From an uncultured Bacteroidota bacterium (lineage in GTDB: Bacteria > Bacteroidota > Bacteroidia > Chitinophagales > Chitinophagaceae): DNA of 64,000 nt. Shown here one piece after another: positions 43,889 to 52,659 of this stretch (within the stretch, counting starts at the first letter, position 1; the number at the start of each line of letters is the position of its first letter). Both the position numbers and the translations under genes were made by a program. The stretch is from the NCBI GenBank assembly GCA_903927185.1, contig CAIYLW010000036.1, forward strand, positions 1-64,000, written 5' to 3'. Under the pieces are notes generated by a model, which had not been told where the DNA came from, did no database searches, and saw only the letters and a program-made list of their open reading frames with translations.

Positions 43889-44665
43889 ATGAAAAAAAAC
43901 ATTGTTTACCTGTTTATAGGTTTTATCATATCCTTACATTCCATAGCTCAGGATGGGGTTTCTGAATCAAAATGGCAAACTAAACAGCTTTTAATCGATG
44001 GAGATGACAATGAATGGACAAAACCATTATCATTTTTTGATACTCAAAGTGCCATCATGTTTTCAGTTTCAAACGATAACAAGTATTTATATCTATGTTT
44101 CTCGAATAACGACAGAATGAAAACCGGGAAAATGATGAAAGCTGGCTGGAGTATTGAATTATATGCATCAGAAAAGAAAAGAAAATTTGACGCCAGTATC
44201 ATTTTTCCAAATTCAATTGACCCTGGAATAAATATGCAAACTGATTTTAATGCAGCGGTGAAAATTTATAAATCAGAAATTCAAATTGTAAAAACAAAAG
44301 GATTCCTCTTAACTAAAACAGAAATCAATTTATCGAATAACTCCGGAATAAATATTGCTGTAGGCGCAGATTCTACTGAGAAAATAGTTTACGAATTAAA
44401 AATTCCATTGCAAGAATTAATGGCAGAAAGTTTGATTCAACTCAATGAGGTTATCACGCTTGATTTGACCGTTAACTCTATCGAAAAACCAAAGGGCGCA
44501 AATAGTATGTCAAGCACAAGATCAAGTTTTAGTACTAGTGGTGGTGGCCATGGTGGTGGACGTGGCGGAGGCGGTTATAACAAAAAAAACTCAGGGGTTT
44601 ATGATCAATCCGGGTTATATGAAAAAGTAAGCTTTAAACAAAAAATCAAGTTGGTTAAACAATAG
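43889..44665 (+). CDS. Secreted protein with CBM9/EB_dh-like fold and Gly-rich tail
   Basis: From the ATG at 43889 the product is 258 residues with a signal peptide (ending SIAQ). Its body starts LLIDGDDNEWTKPLSFFD and continues with DNKYLYLCFS, the pattern of the CBM9/EB_dh-like sandwich, here without heme cysteines. A glycine-rich stretch (GGGHGGGRGGGGY, about 222-235) precedes a basic end. The role is unknown. Its last codons form the left arm of a terminator stem. Confidence 0.7.
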   Translation: MKKNIVYLFIGFIISLHSIAQDGVSESKWQTKQLLIDGDDNEWTKPLSFFDTQSAIMFSVSNDNKYLYLCFSNNDRMKTGKMMKAGWSIELYASEKKRKFDASIIFPNSIDPGINMQTDFNAAVKIYKSEIQIVKTKGFLLTKTEINLSNNSGINIAVGADSTEKIVYELKIPLQELMAESLIQLNEVITLDLTVNSIEKPKGANSMSSTRSSFSTSGGGHGGGRGGGGYNKKNSGVYDQSGLYEKVSFKQKIKLVKQ

Positions 44666-44686
44666 TTTTATCCAACTTGATTTTTT
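44640..44686. terminator. Bidirectional terminator overlapping a gene end
   Basis: Perfect 15-base arms AAAAAATCAAGTTGG / CCAACTTGATTTTTT with a 17-base loop containing the stop codon of the plus-strand gene. It serves both convergent genes. Confidence 0.8.
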
Positions 44687-44713
44687 CTTGTATAATAGTA
44701 AAAGTATTAAACT

Positions 44714-47128
44714 TTAATACCCATTTGCATTTAAAATTGCTTTCTGCCATGGTAGCCATTGCTGAGAAGCAATATAGGTACTGATTTCTTTTTTGTGCTG
44801 ATCCTGTCCATAGAAAAACTTGAGTAAATCATTAGCAGGCCCACTCAATCTAACATTCGCACTCATTAATCCATCTATTAAATTCGGAGTTAGGCTCTCA
44901 TTAAAATAATCCATTCTCTTAAGGGCAGCAAAAGCATTGCCTCTTGTTCTAAATTCGTAAGAACTACTTGTAAGATTTACTAAATCTTCTGCATATTGCT
45001 TTTTACCAGTATACAAATAGGATATTTCAAGCCAACGAACTTTTATATGTTTACCTAAATTACCATCTACATTTTTGGTAAGATTTAGATAGCTTGCTGT
45101 TTTAATTGAATTAAGTGAGGTTAACTTTTGAAGTGCTGCTTCCACAATATCATAAGAAGAATCCGTCAGTAACTTTTCAAACTCAATAACTAATCCCGAA
45201 TTCATTGGATTAACATTTCGTAAAACTGCTTTTCGCACTGCCACGTCTTTATCTACCAATGCTTCTTTGATCAATGAAATACTTTGTGAATCATTCGCTA
45301 ACTGATTAATAACTTCAGCTTTAACAGCATAGAATTTTTCGTTTTGAAAGGCTTTTTCTAAAACGTTTCTCTTTTTTCCTACTTCTATTCCCCTCATAGC
45401 AGAAATCGCATCGTATCGATCAAGCATATTTACAGAATGAATAGCCTGCAATTCTAGCATTTCAAAGGGCTTGTCAAAACTAACAGACTTCATTATTTCA
45501 TTACCTGGATCAAAGAGTATATAATCGACCATTTTTGAATCAGGATTTTGAATATTAAGAATTTCTGTTTGTTCTTGAATAGTATACTGTTTTTTGAAAC
45601 TAGTTCCATCTTTATAAAACACTTCAACCCAAATAGGCATTTTAAATAACCCATTTTTATATCCTGTAACATCAGTTAATGCTTGCACTTGTTTGATAAT
45701 TAGTGTTATATTATTTCCTGTTGCAGAATAGCTGATATTATAATTAGGTTCCCCTCCTCTATTTAGCCATTCTGTCCAAAACCAATCTAATTGCATACCG
45801 GTAGTTTCTTCAAATGCAATCAGTAAATCATGTGTATCAACATTTTGATAAGCATGTTTTTCCAAATAATGCTTAATCGCTTTATTATACATTTCTCTTC
45901 CACCAACTACTAGTTTCAACATGTTCAAAACAAATGCGCCCTTACCGTAAACACGGTTTCCACCACCCTCACTGTGTGCAACTGCAAATTTGTTTTTTAA
46001 AGACTCATCAATAGACGCATTTTGTGCGCCTCTTCGCGACCAATTAAAATAATCTTCTCCAAATACTTCTCTTTCAAACATCTGATTATAATAAGTTGCA
46101 AAGCTCTCCTGAAGCCATTGATGCGCATCGCTTAAAGCAGTAACACAATCTCCGAACCATTGATGGGCTAACTCATGAGCATTAACTGCTACATAATTTC
46201 TATCAACCAATCCTCTGCTATCAACTGCATAAAAATCTCCATAAATAGTAGCAGTTGTATTTTCCATTGCCCCGAACATATAGTCTTGTACCGGAATTTG
46301 CGAATACGATTCCCAGGGATATTTAAAGCCAATTTCTTTTTCAAAAAAATCAACCATTTCTTCACTATGCTGATAAATAGGCTCTACACGTTCTTTCCAC
46401 TCGGGATAATAATATAAATGCATTGGAACACCTGAGCCAGAATGTGTTTCTTTAATATCGTATTTACCAATACCCAACATTATTAAATACGGCGATTGAG
46501 GATGACTCATCGCATAGTTCCAGGTAAGGGTTCCATCAGCATTTTCCTTCTTGTCTACTAATTTGCCATTCGATAAAACTTTATAATCTTTATCAAAGGT
46601 TACACTCATTTCAGTGAGTAATTTATCATTTCGTTCATCATACATCGGGATCCAATTTCTATTATCTATCTGTTCACCCTGACTCCAAATTTGTTTTCTA
46701 CTTAAATTGTTTTTATCGTTCCATCCAATAAAATATAAACCCACTCTTGGTTTTGCTTCATATGATACGGTCATCTCATATAAAGCATTCCAAACCAAGG
46801 GTTCACTTGGGATGACCGTGATACCAGCACTATCAGTTTTGTATTGTATAGTTTGTCCGTTCAGTGTGATTTCCTTCACTTGCATTTTTATTCCATCTAG
46901 AAAAAAGGATGTAACCGTTGGTCTGAGAGAATTAAACTGATAGTTAACTTTCCCAATAACGATTCCTTTTGGAGCATCAAAAGACAAGGCTACTTTTATT
47001 TTAGTAAAATCAAGCTGATGATCTCTAGGAACTGAAGCATTATCTTCTATAAAATTGGTTGTTCTTAATTGTGCACGCAGGTTAAAAAAAGAAACAGCAA
47101 AAAATGCAAAAATTAATATTATTCTCAT
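44714..47128 (-). CDS. M1 family aminopeptidase
   Basis: From the ATG at 47128 the product is 804 residues with a signal peptide (RIILIFAFFAVSFFNLRAQ). It has the exopeptidase motif GAMEN and the zinc motif HELAHQWFGD followed 18 residues later by the third ligand glutamate in WLQESFATY. The C-terminal part (about 580-800) is a HEAT-like helical array. It removes N-terminal residues from peptides in the periplasm or outside. The ATG at 47161 would prefix a polar leader and is rejected. Confidence 0.95.
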   Translation of the reverse strand: MRIILIFAFFAVSFFNLRAQLRTTNFIEDNASVPRDHQLDFTKIKVALSFDAPKGIVIGKVNYQFNSLRPTVTSFFLDGIKMQVKEITLNGQTIQYKTDSAGITVIPSEPLVWNALYEMTVSYEAKPRVGLYFIGWNDKNNLSRKQIWSQGEQIDNRNWIPMYDERNDKLLTEMSVTFDKDYKVLSNGKLVDKKENADGTLTWNYAMSHPQSPYLIMLGIGKYDIKETHSGSGVPMHLYYYPEWKERVEPIYQHSEEMVDFFEKEIGFKYPWESYSQIPVQDYMFGAMENTTATIYGDFYAVDSRGLVDRNYVAVNAHELAHQWFGDCVTALSDAHQWLQESFATYYNQMFEREVFGEDYFNWSRRGAQNASIDESLKNKFAVAHSEGGGNRVYGKGAFVLNMLKLVVGGREMYNKAIKHYLEKHAYQNVDTHDLLIAFEETTGMQLDWFWTEWLNRGGEPNYNISYSATGNNITLIIKQVQALTDVTGYKNGLFKMPIWVEVFYKDGTSFKKQYTIQEQTEILNIQNPDSKMVDYILFDPGNEIMKSVSFDKPFEMLELQAIHSVNMLDRYDAISAMRGIEVGKKRNVLEKAFQNEKFYAVKAEVINQLANDSQSISLIKEALVDKDVAVRKAVLRNVNPMNSGLVIEFEKLLTDSSYDIVEAALQKLTSLNSIKTASYLNLTKNVDGNLGKHIKVRWLEISYLYTGKKQYAEDLVNLTSSSYEFRTRGNAFAALKRMDYFNESLTPNLIDGLMSANVRLSGPANDLLKFFYGQDQHKKEISTYIASQQWLPWQKAILNANGY

Positions 47129-47241
47129 ATTACTTTTTTTGGAAAGACCTAAGGTACGCATTATAGATTTTTTCGAAGTTTGAAAATGATACGTTACCTA
47201 TTTCTAATAATTGGATGTATGTTTGAAATAGAAATTTTGAT

Positions 47242-48246
47242 ATGAGTACAATTAAATTAGAAGTACCAAATAATTTGGTGAGTTGGGGCATTATTGGATG
47301 TGGTAATGTAACTGAATTTAAAAGTGGTCCGGCTTTTAATAAAGTTGCTAATTCATCATTAGTAGGAGTCATGCGCAGAGATTTAGAAAAAGCAAAGGAT
47401 TATGCTCAAAGACATCAAGTTCCTAAATGGACTAACCAGGCAATGGATCTCATAAACGATCCTTCTATTTCTGCCATTTATATTGCCACCCCTCCAAAAT
47501 ATCACGAAGAATATGCCATCGCGGCAATGCAAGCTGGTAAACCAGTTTACGTAGAAAAACCAATGGCTTTAGATGTTGCATCCTGTTATAGAATGAGGGA
47601 TTACGCAGAACAGTCTGGAATTAAATTATCAATAGCGCATTATAGAAGAGCATTACCCATGTTTCTAAAAGTTAAAAAGCTGATTGATGAACATGCAATA
47701 GGAGATATTAAAATGGTGAATATTCGAATGATGCAGCCCGATCAATCTGTTATGCTCGCTAAAACAACGGAGAATTGGAGAGTAGACCCTAGCATATCTG
47801 GAGGTGGAATATTTTTTGATCTTGCCCCGCACCAATTAGATCTTGTCCATTATTTTTTTGGGAAAGCCAAATCATGCTGCGGATTAGCCACCAATCAAGC
47901 TGGATTATACAAGGCAGAAGATATTGTAAGTGGTAGTATGTTACTTGAAAACAATATTATTTTTAATGGTATCTGGTGCTTTACAGTTCCTGCAAATTTT
48001 GAAGAGGACCTTTTTGAAATAATAGGTTCAAATGGAAAAATTAGTTTCCCGGTTTTCGGTAATACCATTGAAATAGAAATCGCTGGTCATAAAGAACAAA
48101 TCAGTTTCGCGAAAGAACCTCATATTCAACAACACATGATAGAAAAAGTTGTTCAGTATTTTTTAGGCAATCAAAATAATCCCTGCTCAGCATCTGATGC
48201 CATTCAATCAATGGAATTGATGGAGAAATTTGTGTATGGGAAATAA
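47242..48246 (+). CDS. Gfo/Idh/MocA family oxidoreductase
   Basis: The 334-residue protein has an N-terminal Rossmann fold (WGIIGCGNVTEF), the EKPMALD motif that carries the catalytic lysine, and GGGIFFDLAPHQLDLVHYFFG in the C-terminal domain with the conserved histidine. It would use NAD(P) to oxidise or reduce a sugar or inositol-like compound; the exact substrate cannot be told. It is 32 bases upstream of a CDGSH gene. Confidence 0.93.
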   Translation: MSTIKLEVPNNLVSWGIIGCGNVTEFKSGPAFNKVANSSLVGVMRRDLEKAKDYAQRHQVPKWTNQAMDLINDPSISAIYIATPPKYHEEYAIAAMQAGKPVYVEKPMALDVASCYRMRDYAEQSGIKLSIAHYRRALPMFLKVKKLIDEHAIGDIKMVNIRMMQPDQSVMLAKTTENWRVDPSISGGGIFFDLAPHQLDLVHYFFGKAKSCCGLATNQAGLYKAEDIVSGSMLLENNIIFNGIWCFTVPANFEEDLFEIIGSNGKISFPVFGNTIEIEIAGHKEQISFAKEPHIQQHMIEKVVQYFLGNQNNPCSASDAIQSMELMEKFVYGK

Positions 48247-48278
48247 ACCAATATCTTGCACGAAACAGAAAATAAAAT

Positions 48279-48503
48279 ATGGCAGCTAAAATAACTGTAA
48301 GGAATAACGGCTCTCTTAAGATTGAAGGAGATTTCGAAATTGTAGATAAAGAAGGAAAGACCTACAACTTAGCCGGGAGGGATGTTATAGGTCTTTGCCG
48401 TTGTGGTTTGAGTAAAAACAAACCTTTTTGCGATGGTGCTCATAATGGTCATTTCGAACATGATGCCATTGCATTTGATTTGCCACCCAAAAAAACAGTA
48501 TAA
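48279..48503 (+). CDS. CDGSH iron-sulfur domain protein
   Basis: The 74-residue protein has one CDGSH motif, CRCGLSKNKPFCDGAHNGHF, whose three cysteines and one histidine hold a [2Fe-2S] cluster. It is of the short prokaryotic type, with an N-terminal GSLKIEGDFEIVDKEG strand region. Such proteins transfer electrons or clusters. It lies after the Gfo/Idh/MocA gene and ends 3 bases before the convergent cyclophilin gene. Confidence 0.92.
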   Translation: MAAKITVRNNGSLKIEGDFEIVDKEGKTYNLAGRDVIGLCRCGLSKNKPFCDGAHNGHFEHDAIAFDLPPKKTV

Positions 48504-48506
48504 GAT

Positions 48507-48953
48507 TTATACTAATTCAACTTTAGTCATTACATCACCGCCTTTAATTTCATCGATGATTTCAACTCCATCGATTACTTTTCCAAAACAAGTATGTACT
48601 CCGTCTAAATGGCGAGTACCTGCTCTGTTATGGCAAATAAAGAATTGAGACCCCCCAGTATTCTTTCCACGATGTGCCATTGACAAAACACCTCTGTCGT
48701 GGGTTTGCTTTGCGCCGTCAGTCTCACATTGAATAGAATAACCCGGACCACCTGCACCTGTTCCATCAGGGCAACCAGCTTGGACCATGAAATTTGGAAT
48801 TACACGGTGAAAAGTTAGTCCGTTATAAAAGCCTTCATTAATTAATTTTTTGAAATTTGCCACAGCTATCGGGGCTGCATCATCATATAATTCAAAAGTC
48901 ATTACCCCTTTGGCTGTATGAATTTTGCCTTGTGTTAGTTTTTCTTCGCTCAT
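48507..48953 (-). CDS. Cyclophilin-type peptidyl-prolyl isomerase
   Basis: The 148-residue cytoplasmic cyclophilin has [43 protein letters not shown] and [15 protein letters not shown], with the catalytic arginine in HRVI and the usual FxMxxG core. It speeds proline isomerisation in folding proteins. No signal peptide is present. Confidence 0.95.
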   Translation of the reverse strand: MSEEKLTQGKIHTAKGVMTFELYDDAAPIAVANFKKLINEGFYNGLTFHRVIPNFMVQAGCPDGTGAGGPGYSIQCETDGAKQTHDRGVLSMAHRGKNTGGSQFFICHNRAGTRHLDGVHTCFGKVIDGVEIIDEIKGGDVMTKVELV

Positions 48954-48993
48954 GATAATTTTTTTGCGAAACTACAGTTTTATCTGCTATCCT

Positions 48994-49001
48994 TAGCTTT
49001 G
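48994..49001 (+). promoter_or_regulatory. -7 promoter box before the methyltransferase gene
   Basis: TAGCTTTG matches TAnnTTTG. A transcript from it would begin near 49008, ahead of the CTG at 49025. Confidence 0.5.
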
Positions 49002-49024
49002 CATAACAGTCAAACAATAAAACC

Positions 49025-49633
49025 CTGAAGAAGAAAATAGAAATAGTTCGATTTAATGATAGGGATATTCATTTATGGATCCCCGATCAAAAAAATATTC
49101 AATTGATCTATGAACAAAACGAAAACAAATCAGCTTTCCCTTATTGGGCAAAAATTTGGCCCGCTGCTTTTGTATTAACCGAATTCATAGCGGAAAATCC
49201 ATATTGGGTTAGCAATAAAAAAATATTAGAACTGGCTGCAGGTATAGGTTTGCCCTCATTATATTCTTCCCACTTTGCATCCTCCGTAATTTGTAGCGAT
49301 TACAACGAAGAGGCCGTACTATTTATTAAAGAAAATATTTCCTTGAATAAAATTTGCAATATGTCTTCGGCAATCATTGATTGGAACCAAATGCCAGTTG
49401 AACTAGAATGGGAAGTATTATTGATGAGTGATATTAATTATAATCCAAATGACTTTGAAGTATTATTAGAATTAATGCATAGTTGTTTAACTATGGGGAA
49501 AACCATTTTATTAAGTACTCCTCAAAGATTGGCAGGAAGGTCATTTATTGAAGCGCTAATACCTTACTGTCATTTGAATGAAGAAAGAAAGTTCAAAAAA
49601 GAAACCATCAATGTATTGGTTTTAAAAAAATAA
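49025..49633 (+). CDS. SAM-dependent methyltransferase family protein, start codon unusual
   Basis: The body has the METTL/Nnt1-like pattern FPYWAKIWPAAFVLTEFI, the SAM loop ILELAAGIGLPSLY, and a DINYNPNDFEVLL strand. The first standard start codon is a TTG at 49103, but protein-like sequence (KKIEIVRFNDRDIHLWIPDQ) continues upstream in frame to a stop at 49004 without ATG, GTG or TTG. I therefore propose the CTG at 49025 as start, 24 bases after a good -7 box; with TTG the protein is 176 residues, with CTG 202. The methylated target is unknown. Confidence 0.72.
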   Translation: MKKKIEIVRFNDRDIHLWIPDQKNIQLIYEQNENKSAFPYWAKIWPAAFVLTEFIAENPYWVSNKKILELAAGIGLPSLYSSHFASSVICSDYNEEAVLFIKENISLNKICNMSSAIIDWNQMPVELEWEVLLMSDINYNPNDFEVLLELMHSCLTMGKTILLSTPQRLAGRSFIEALIPYCHLNEERKFKKETINVLVLKK

Positions 49634-49673
49634 TGATTCATTTGTATTTTCACATAATTTTAAATAGGTTTCT

Positions 49674-50288
49674 ATGGAAGGGGTAAAAAATATCATTTTT
49701 GATCTGGGTGGGGTTTTGTTAAATATCGATTTTTCGATAACAGAAAAAGCTTTTAAAGAACTGGGGGTTACCCAGTTTTCAAATATGTTTACGCAACATC
49801 ATTCTAATGATTTATTTGTTCAATTAGAAACGGGAGAGATAAGTCCAGAAGAGTTTTACGAAGCCTTTAGAAAAGGCACAGGCACTAACCTAAGTGATGA
49901 ATCCATCAAAAAAGCATGGAATGCACTATTGCTGGATTTTAGAGTGCCAACGCTTAGCTGGCTAGAGACTATCAGATCTAAATACCGAATTTTCTTATTT
50001 TCTAATACCAATCAAATTCACCACGATGCTTTTATTGAGTCATACCAACAATTAACTGGGAATGTTGAATTTGATACAATATTTGAAAAAGCCTACTACT
50101 CTCAAAATATGGGGATGCGGAAACCTAACCCAGAGCCCTTTTTCTATATATTAAAAGAGAACAATCTTGAGGCTAATGAGACCTTATTTATAGATGACAC
50201 CATTAAAAACATAGAAACGGCCCATGCATTGGGTTTAAAAACAATTCATCTCCAGTGGCCTCAAACATTGCCAGAATTGGGTTTATAA
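49674..50288 (+). CDS. HAD family hydrolase (subfamily IA-like)
   Basis: The 204-residue protein begins KNIIFDLGGVLLNID, with the nucleophile aspartate but a glycine where many phosphatases have a second aspartate, a common form in this subfamily. Motif II is in FLFSNTN, motif III lysine in MRKPNPEPF, and motif IV in LFIDDTIKNI. It would hydrolyse a small phosphate ester or a C-halogen bond. The DUF4834 gene follows convergently 12 bases away. Confidence 0.9.
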   Translation: MEGVKNIIFDLGGVLLNIDFSITEKAFKELGVTQFSNMFTQHHSNDLFVQLETGEISPEEFYEAFRKGTGTNLSDESIKKAWNALLLDFRVPTLSWLETIRSKYRIFLFSNTNQIHHDAFIESYQQLTGNVEFDTIFEKAYYSQNMGMRKPNPEPFFYILKENNLEANETLFIDDTIKNIETAHALGLKTIHLQWPQTLPELGL

Positions 50289-50300
50289 GAGGAATCTTGG

Positions 50301-50534
50301 TTAAGGTTTTACTTCTTCATATTCAATATACTCCTTATCAGATGCAGGTCTGACAGGTTTTTGAGGTTCAGCAGCCTGTTTGGATTGTTGCTGCTGAAAT
50401 TTCTGCTGTTGCTGTTGCATTTGTCGCACTTTCTCACTCATTTGAGTGGTGGCTTTGCTAACCGGTATAATAAGTTCAAATACCAGTTTATAAATCAGGT
50501 ATACAACTAGCCCGTAAAAAATCAACTTGATCAT
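50301..50534 (-). CDS. DUF4834 family small membrane protein
   Basis: The 77-residue protein has one N-terminal membrane helix (IKLIFYGLVVYLIYKLVF), a glutamine-rich middle (about 38-52) and a proline/acid-rich end (EYIEYEEVKP). This is the DUF4834 pattern of Bacteroidota. Function unknown. The ATG at 50534 follows a TATCTTTG box by only 6 bases, so its messenger is probably leaderless. Confidence 0.8.
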   Translation of the reverse strand: MIKLIFYGLVVYLIYKLVFELIIPVSKATTQMSEKVRQMQQQQQKFQQQQSKQAAEPQKPVRPASDKEYIEYEEVKP

Positions 50535-50540
50535 AGGTGG

Positions 50541-50548
50541 CAAAGATA
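50541..50548 (-). promoter_or_regulatory. -7 promoter box of the DUF4834 gene
   Basis: TATCTTTG on the minus strand, exact match to TAnnTTTG, 6 bases before the ATG. Confidence 0.5.
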
Positions 50549-50641
50549 ATCATCCAGAACATTGAATATGGCTAAAGTGAGGAAAATCGGCATAGATTCC
50601 TATTTAGTGGTAGGGTATAATGATATGCGGCGAAAACCAGA

Positions 50642-50674
50642 TTTGGAAATATTCGGTCAATTACATTACATTTG
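50642..50674 (+). promoter_or_regulatory. Promoter of the rimP-nusA-infB operon
   Basis: TTTG (50642-50645), 21 bases, then TACATTTG (50667-50674): both boxes of the Bacteroidota housekeeping promoter at the expected spacing. The transcript should begin near 50680. Confidence 0.65.
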
Positions 50675-50692
50675 CATTGGAAATAATCAACA

Positions 50693-50725
50693 GAAGGGAA
50701 CGGCTACCGTTCCCTTCTCCTTTTT
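50693..50725 (+). terminator. Leader hairpin (possible attenuator) before rimP
   Basis: A perfect 11-bp stem GAAGGGAACGG / CCGTTCCCTTC with a CTA loop, then CTCCTTTTT. It starts about 13 bases after the predicted transcript start and no gene ends nearby on either strand, so it acts on the rimP transcript itself. Confidence 0.7.
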
Positions 50726-50785
50726 ACATACCTGAAGGAATTATCAATTCTAGGGGTTCGTAGTAAACCTGCGAAAATTTTGAAA

Positions 50786-51250
50786 ATGGAAGAAAGAATA
50801 CAACAAATTGAAGCACTAATTCATCAGTTACTAGTTGATGAGCCTTCTTATTTTTTAGTTAGTGTACGCATCAAGCCTACTAATAATATCAAAATATTTT
50901 TTGATGGCGATGAAGGAATATCTATTGAGAAGTGTGTGAAGTTTAATCGTGGATTGTACAAATTGATTGAAGAAAGAGCCTGGTATCCAGAAGGCGATTT
51001 TTCATTGGAAATTTCTTCTCCGGGTATTGAAGAGCCCCTATTATTACAGCGTCAATATTTTAGAAATGTAGGAAGAGATTTAGAAATTATTTTTACGGAT
51101 GATTCTACAAAAATTGGCACGTTAGTGGCAGTTACTGCTGAAGATATTCTAATCCAAATTACAGAAGGGAAAGGGAAAAAAGCGGTAACGCAACAATTGC
51201 TTGTTCCATTTAATAATATAAAATCAACAACGGTTCAAATTAAATTTTAA
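50786..51250 (+). CDS. rimP: Ribosome maturation factor RimP
   Basis: The 154-residue protein has the RimP N-terminal domain with ISIEKCVKFNRGLYKLIEE and LEISSPGIEEPL, and a C-terminal SH3-like domain (GTLVAVTAEDILIQIT). It assists 30S subunit maturation. I use the ATG at 50786 rather than the TTG at 50780. It heads rimP-nusA-infB, a widely conserved order, and follows a leader hairpin. Confidence 0.93.
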   Translation: MEERIQQIEALIHQLLVDEPSYFLVSVRIKPTNNIKIFFDGDEGISIEKCVKFNRGLYKLIEERAWYPEGDFSLEISSPGIEEPLLLQRQYFRNVGRDLEIIFTDDSTKIGTLVAVTAEDILIQITEGKGKKAVTQQLLVPFNNIKSTTVQIKF

Positions 51251-51291
51251 TCAGTTGCAGAAAATCTGCAGAGCGAAAAAAAAATTAAGTT

Positions 51292-52542
51292 ATGGCTAGT
51301 ATCAACCTGATTGAGGCATTCCAGGAATTCAAAGACGCTGAGAATATTGATCGTCCTACTATGATGAAAGTGGTAGAAGACGTTTTCAAAACACTTTTGC
51401 GCAAAAAATTTGGAAGTGATGATAACTTCGACGTAATCGTAAATGCCGAGAAAGGCGATTTGGAAATTATTCGTCGTCGTATGATTGTAGACGACGGGGA
51501 AGTGCTGGATCCCTTGGCAGAAGTGGCTTACACAGATGCTGTTAAAATCGAACCCGACTTTGAAGTTGGAGAAGAACTGTACGAAGAAATTGATATTCTT
51601 GACTTTGGTCGCCGTGCTATTCTTGCTGCCAAACAAACTTTAGCCAGTCGTATCAGCGATTTAAAAAAGAATGTTTTGATTCAAAAATACGGTGCTCGTG
51701 TTGGTGACATTATCAGTGCGGAAGTTTACCAGGTTTGGAAAAAAGAAGTTTTATTATTGGATGAAGAAAGTAATGAATTAATCCTTCCTAAATCTGAACA
51801 AATTCCACAGGATTATTTCAAGAAGGGTGAAAATATCCGAGCTGTTGTTGCAAGAGTTGATCTTAAAAATAACAATCCGGTAATCATTCTTTCAAGAACT
51901 AGTCCGCTATTCCTTTCTAAATTACTTGAAATTGAAGTACCCGAAATTTTTGATGGTTTAATCGCTATTAAAAAGATTGTTCGTGATCCAGGTGAAAGAG
52001 CAAAAGTGGCTGTTGAAAGTTACGATGATCGTATCGATCCAGTTGGTGCTTGTGTGGGAATGAAAGGTAGCCGTATACACGGTATTGTGCGCGAATTGAA
52101 AAATGAAAATATTGATGTCATCAATTTTACTACTAATATTCAGTTGTTAATTCAAAGATCTTTAACCCCTGCTAAGATTAGTTATATCGAACTTGATAAC
52201 GACAAAAAACACGCGGAGGTTTATTTAAAGGCCGATCAGGTTTCTTTGGCAATTGGTCGACGTGGGGTAAATATCAAATTGGCTTGTGAATTAACAGGAT
52301 ATGAAATTGATGTATTTCGTGAGGACGAAGAGGTTGTTGATGAATTTGATATCGATTTGGAAGAATTCAGTGATGAGATCGAAACTTGGATTATTGATGA
52401 ATTCAAACGTATCGGTTGCGACACAGCTAGAAGTGTGTTAAAATTATCAGCTGAAGAGTTGGAAAGAAGAACCGATTTAGAAAAAGAAACTATTGCCGAA
52501 GTTCGTAAAGTATTGGAAGATGAATTCAATACAGAAGAATAA
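51292..52542 (+). CDS. nusA: Transcription termination/antitermination factor NusA
   Basis: The 416-residue protein has the N-terminal RNA-polymerase-binding domain (about 1-130), an S1 domain (about 138-205), and two KH domains (VGACVGMKGSRIHGIVREL near 250; LAIGRRGVNIKLACELTG near 322), followed by an acidic linker and one helical C-terminal segment. It lacks the two acidic repeats of E. coli NusA, as is usual outside Gammaproteobacteria. It modulates pausing and hairpin termination, so it could act on the leader hairpin of its own operon. Confidence 0.97.
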   Translation: MASINLIEAFQEFKDAENIDRPTMMKVVEDVFKTLLRKKFGSDDNFDVIVNAEKGDLEIIRRRMIVDDGEVLDPLAEVAYTDAVKIEPDFEVGEELYEEIDILDFGRRAILAAKQTLASRISDLKKNVLIQKYGARVGDIISAEVYQVWKKEVLLLDEESNELILPKSEQIPQDYFKKGENIRAVVARVDLKNNNPVIILSRTSPLFLSKLLEIEVPEIFDGLIAIKKIVRDPGERAKVAVESYDDRIDPVGACVGMKGSRIHGIVRELKNENIDVINFTTNIQLLIQRSLTPAKISYIELDNDKKHAEVYLKADQVSLAIGRRGVNIKLACELTGYEIDVFREDEEVVDEFDIDLEEFSDEIETWIIDEFKRIGCDTARSVLKLSAEELERRTDLEKETIAEVRKVLEDEFNTEE

Positions 52543-52659
52543 GCAGCTTAATAGCAACTATCTTTGTCTGAATCTAAATATATATTAGGTTCAGGGGGAT
52601 AGAACAAGCGATATATAAAAACTGGGTTAAGCCTTGTTTTGTTGACTAAAAAAAACTGA

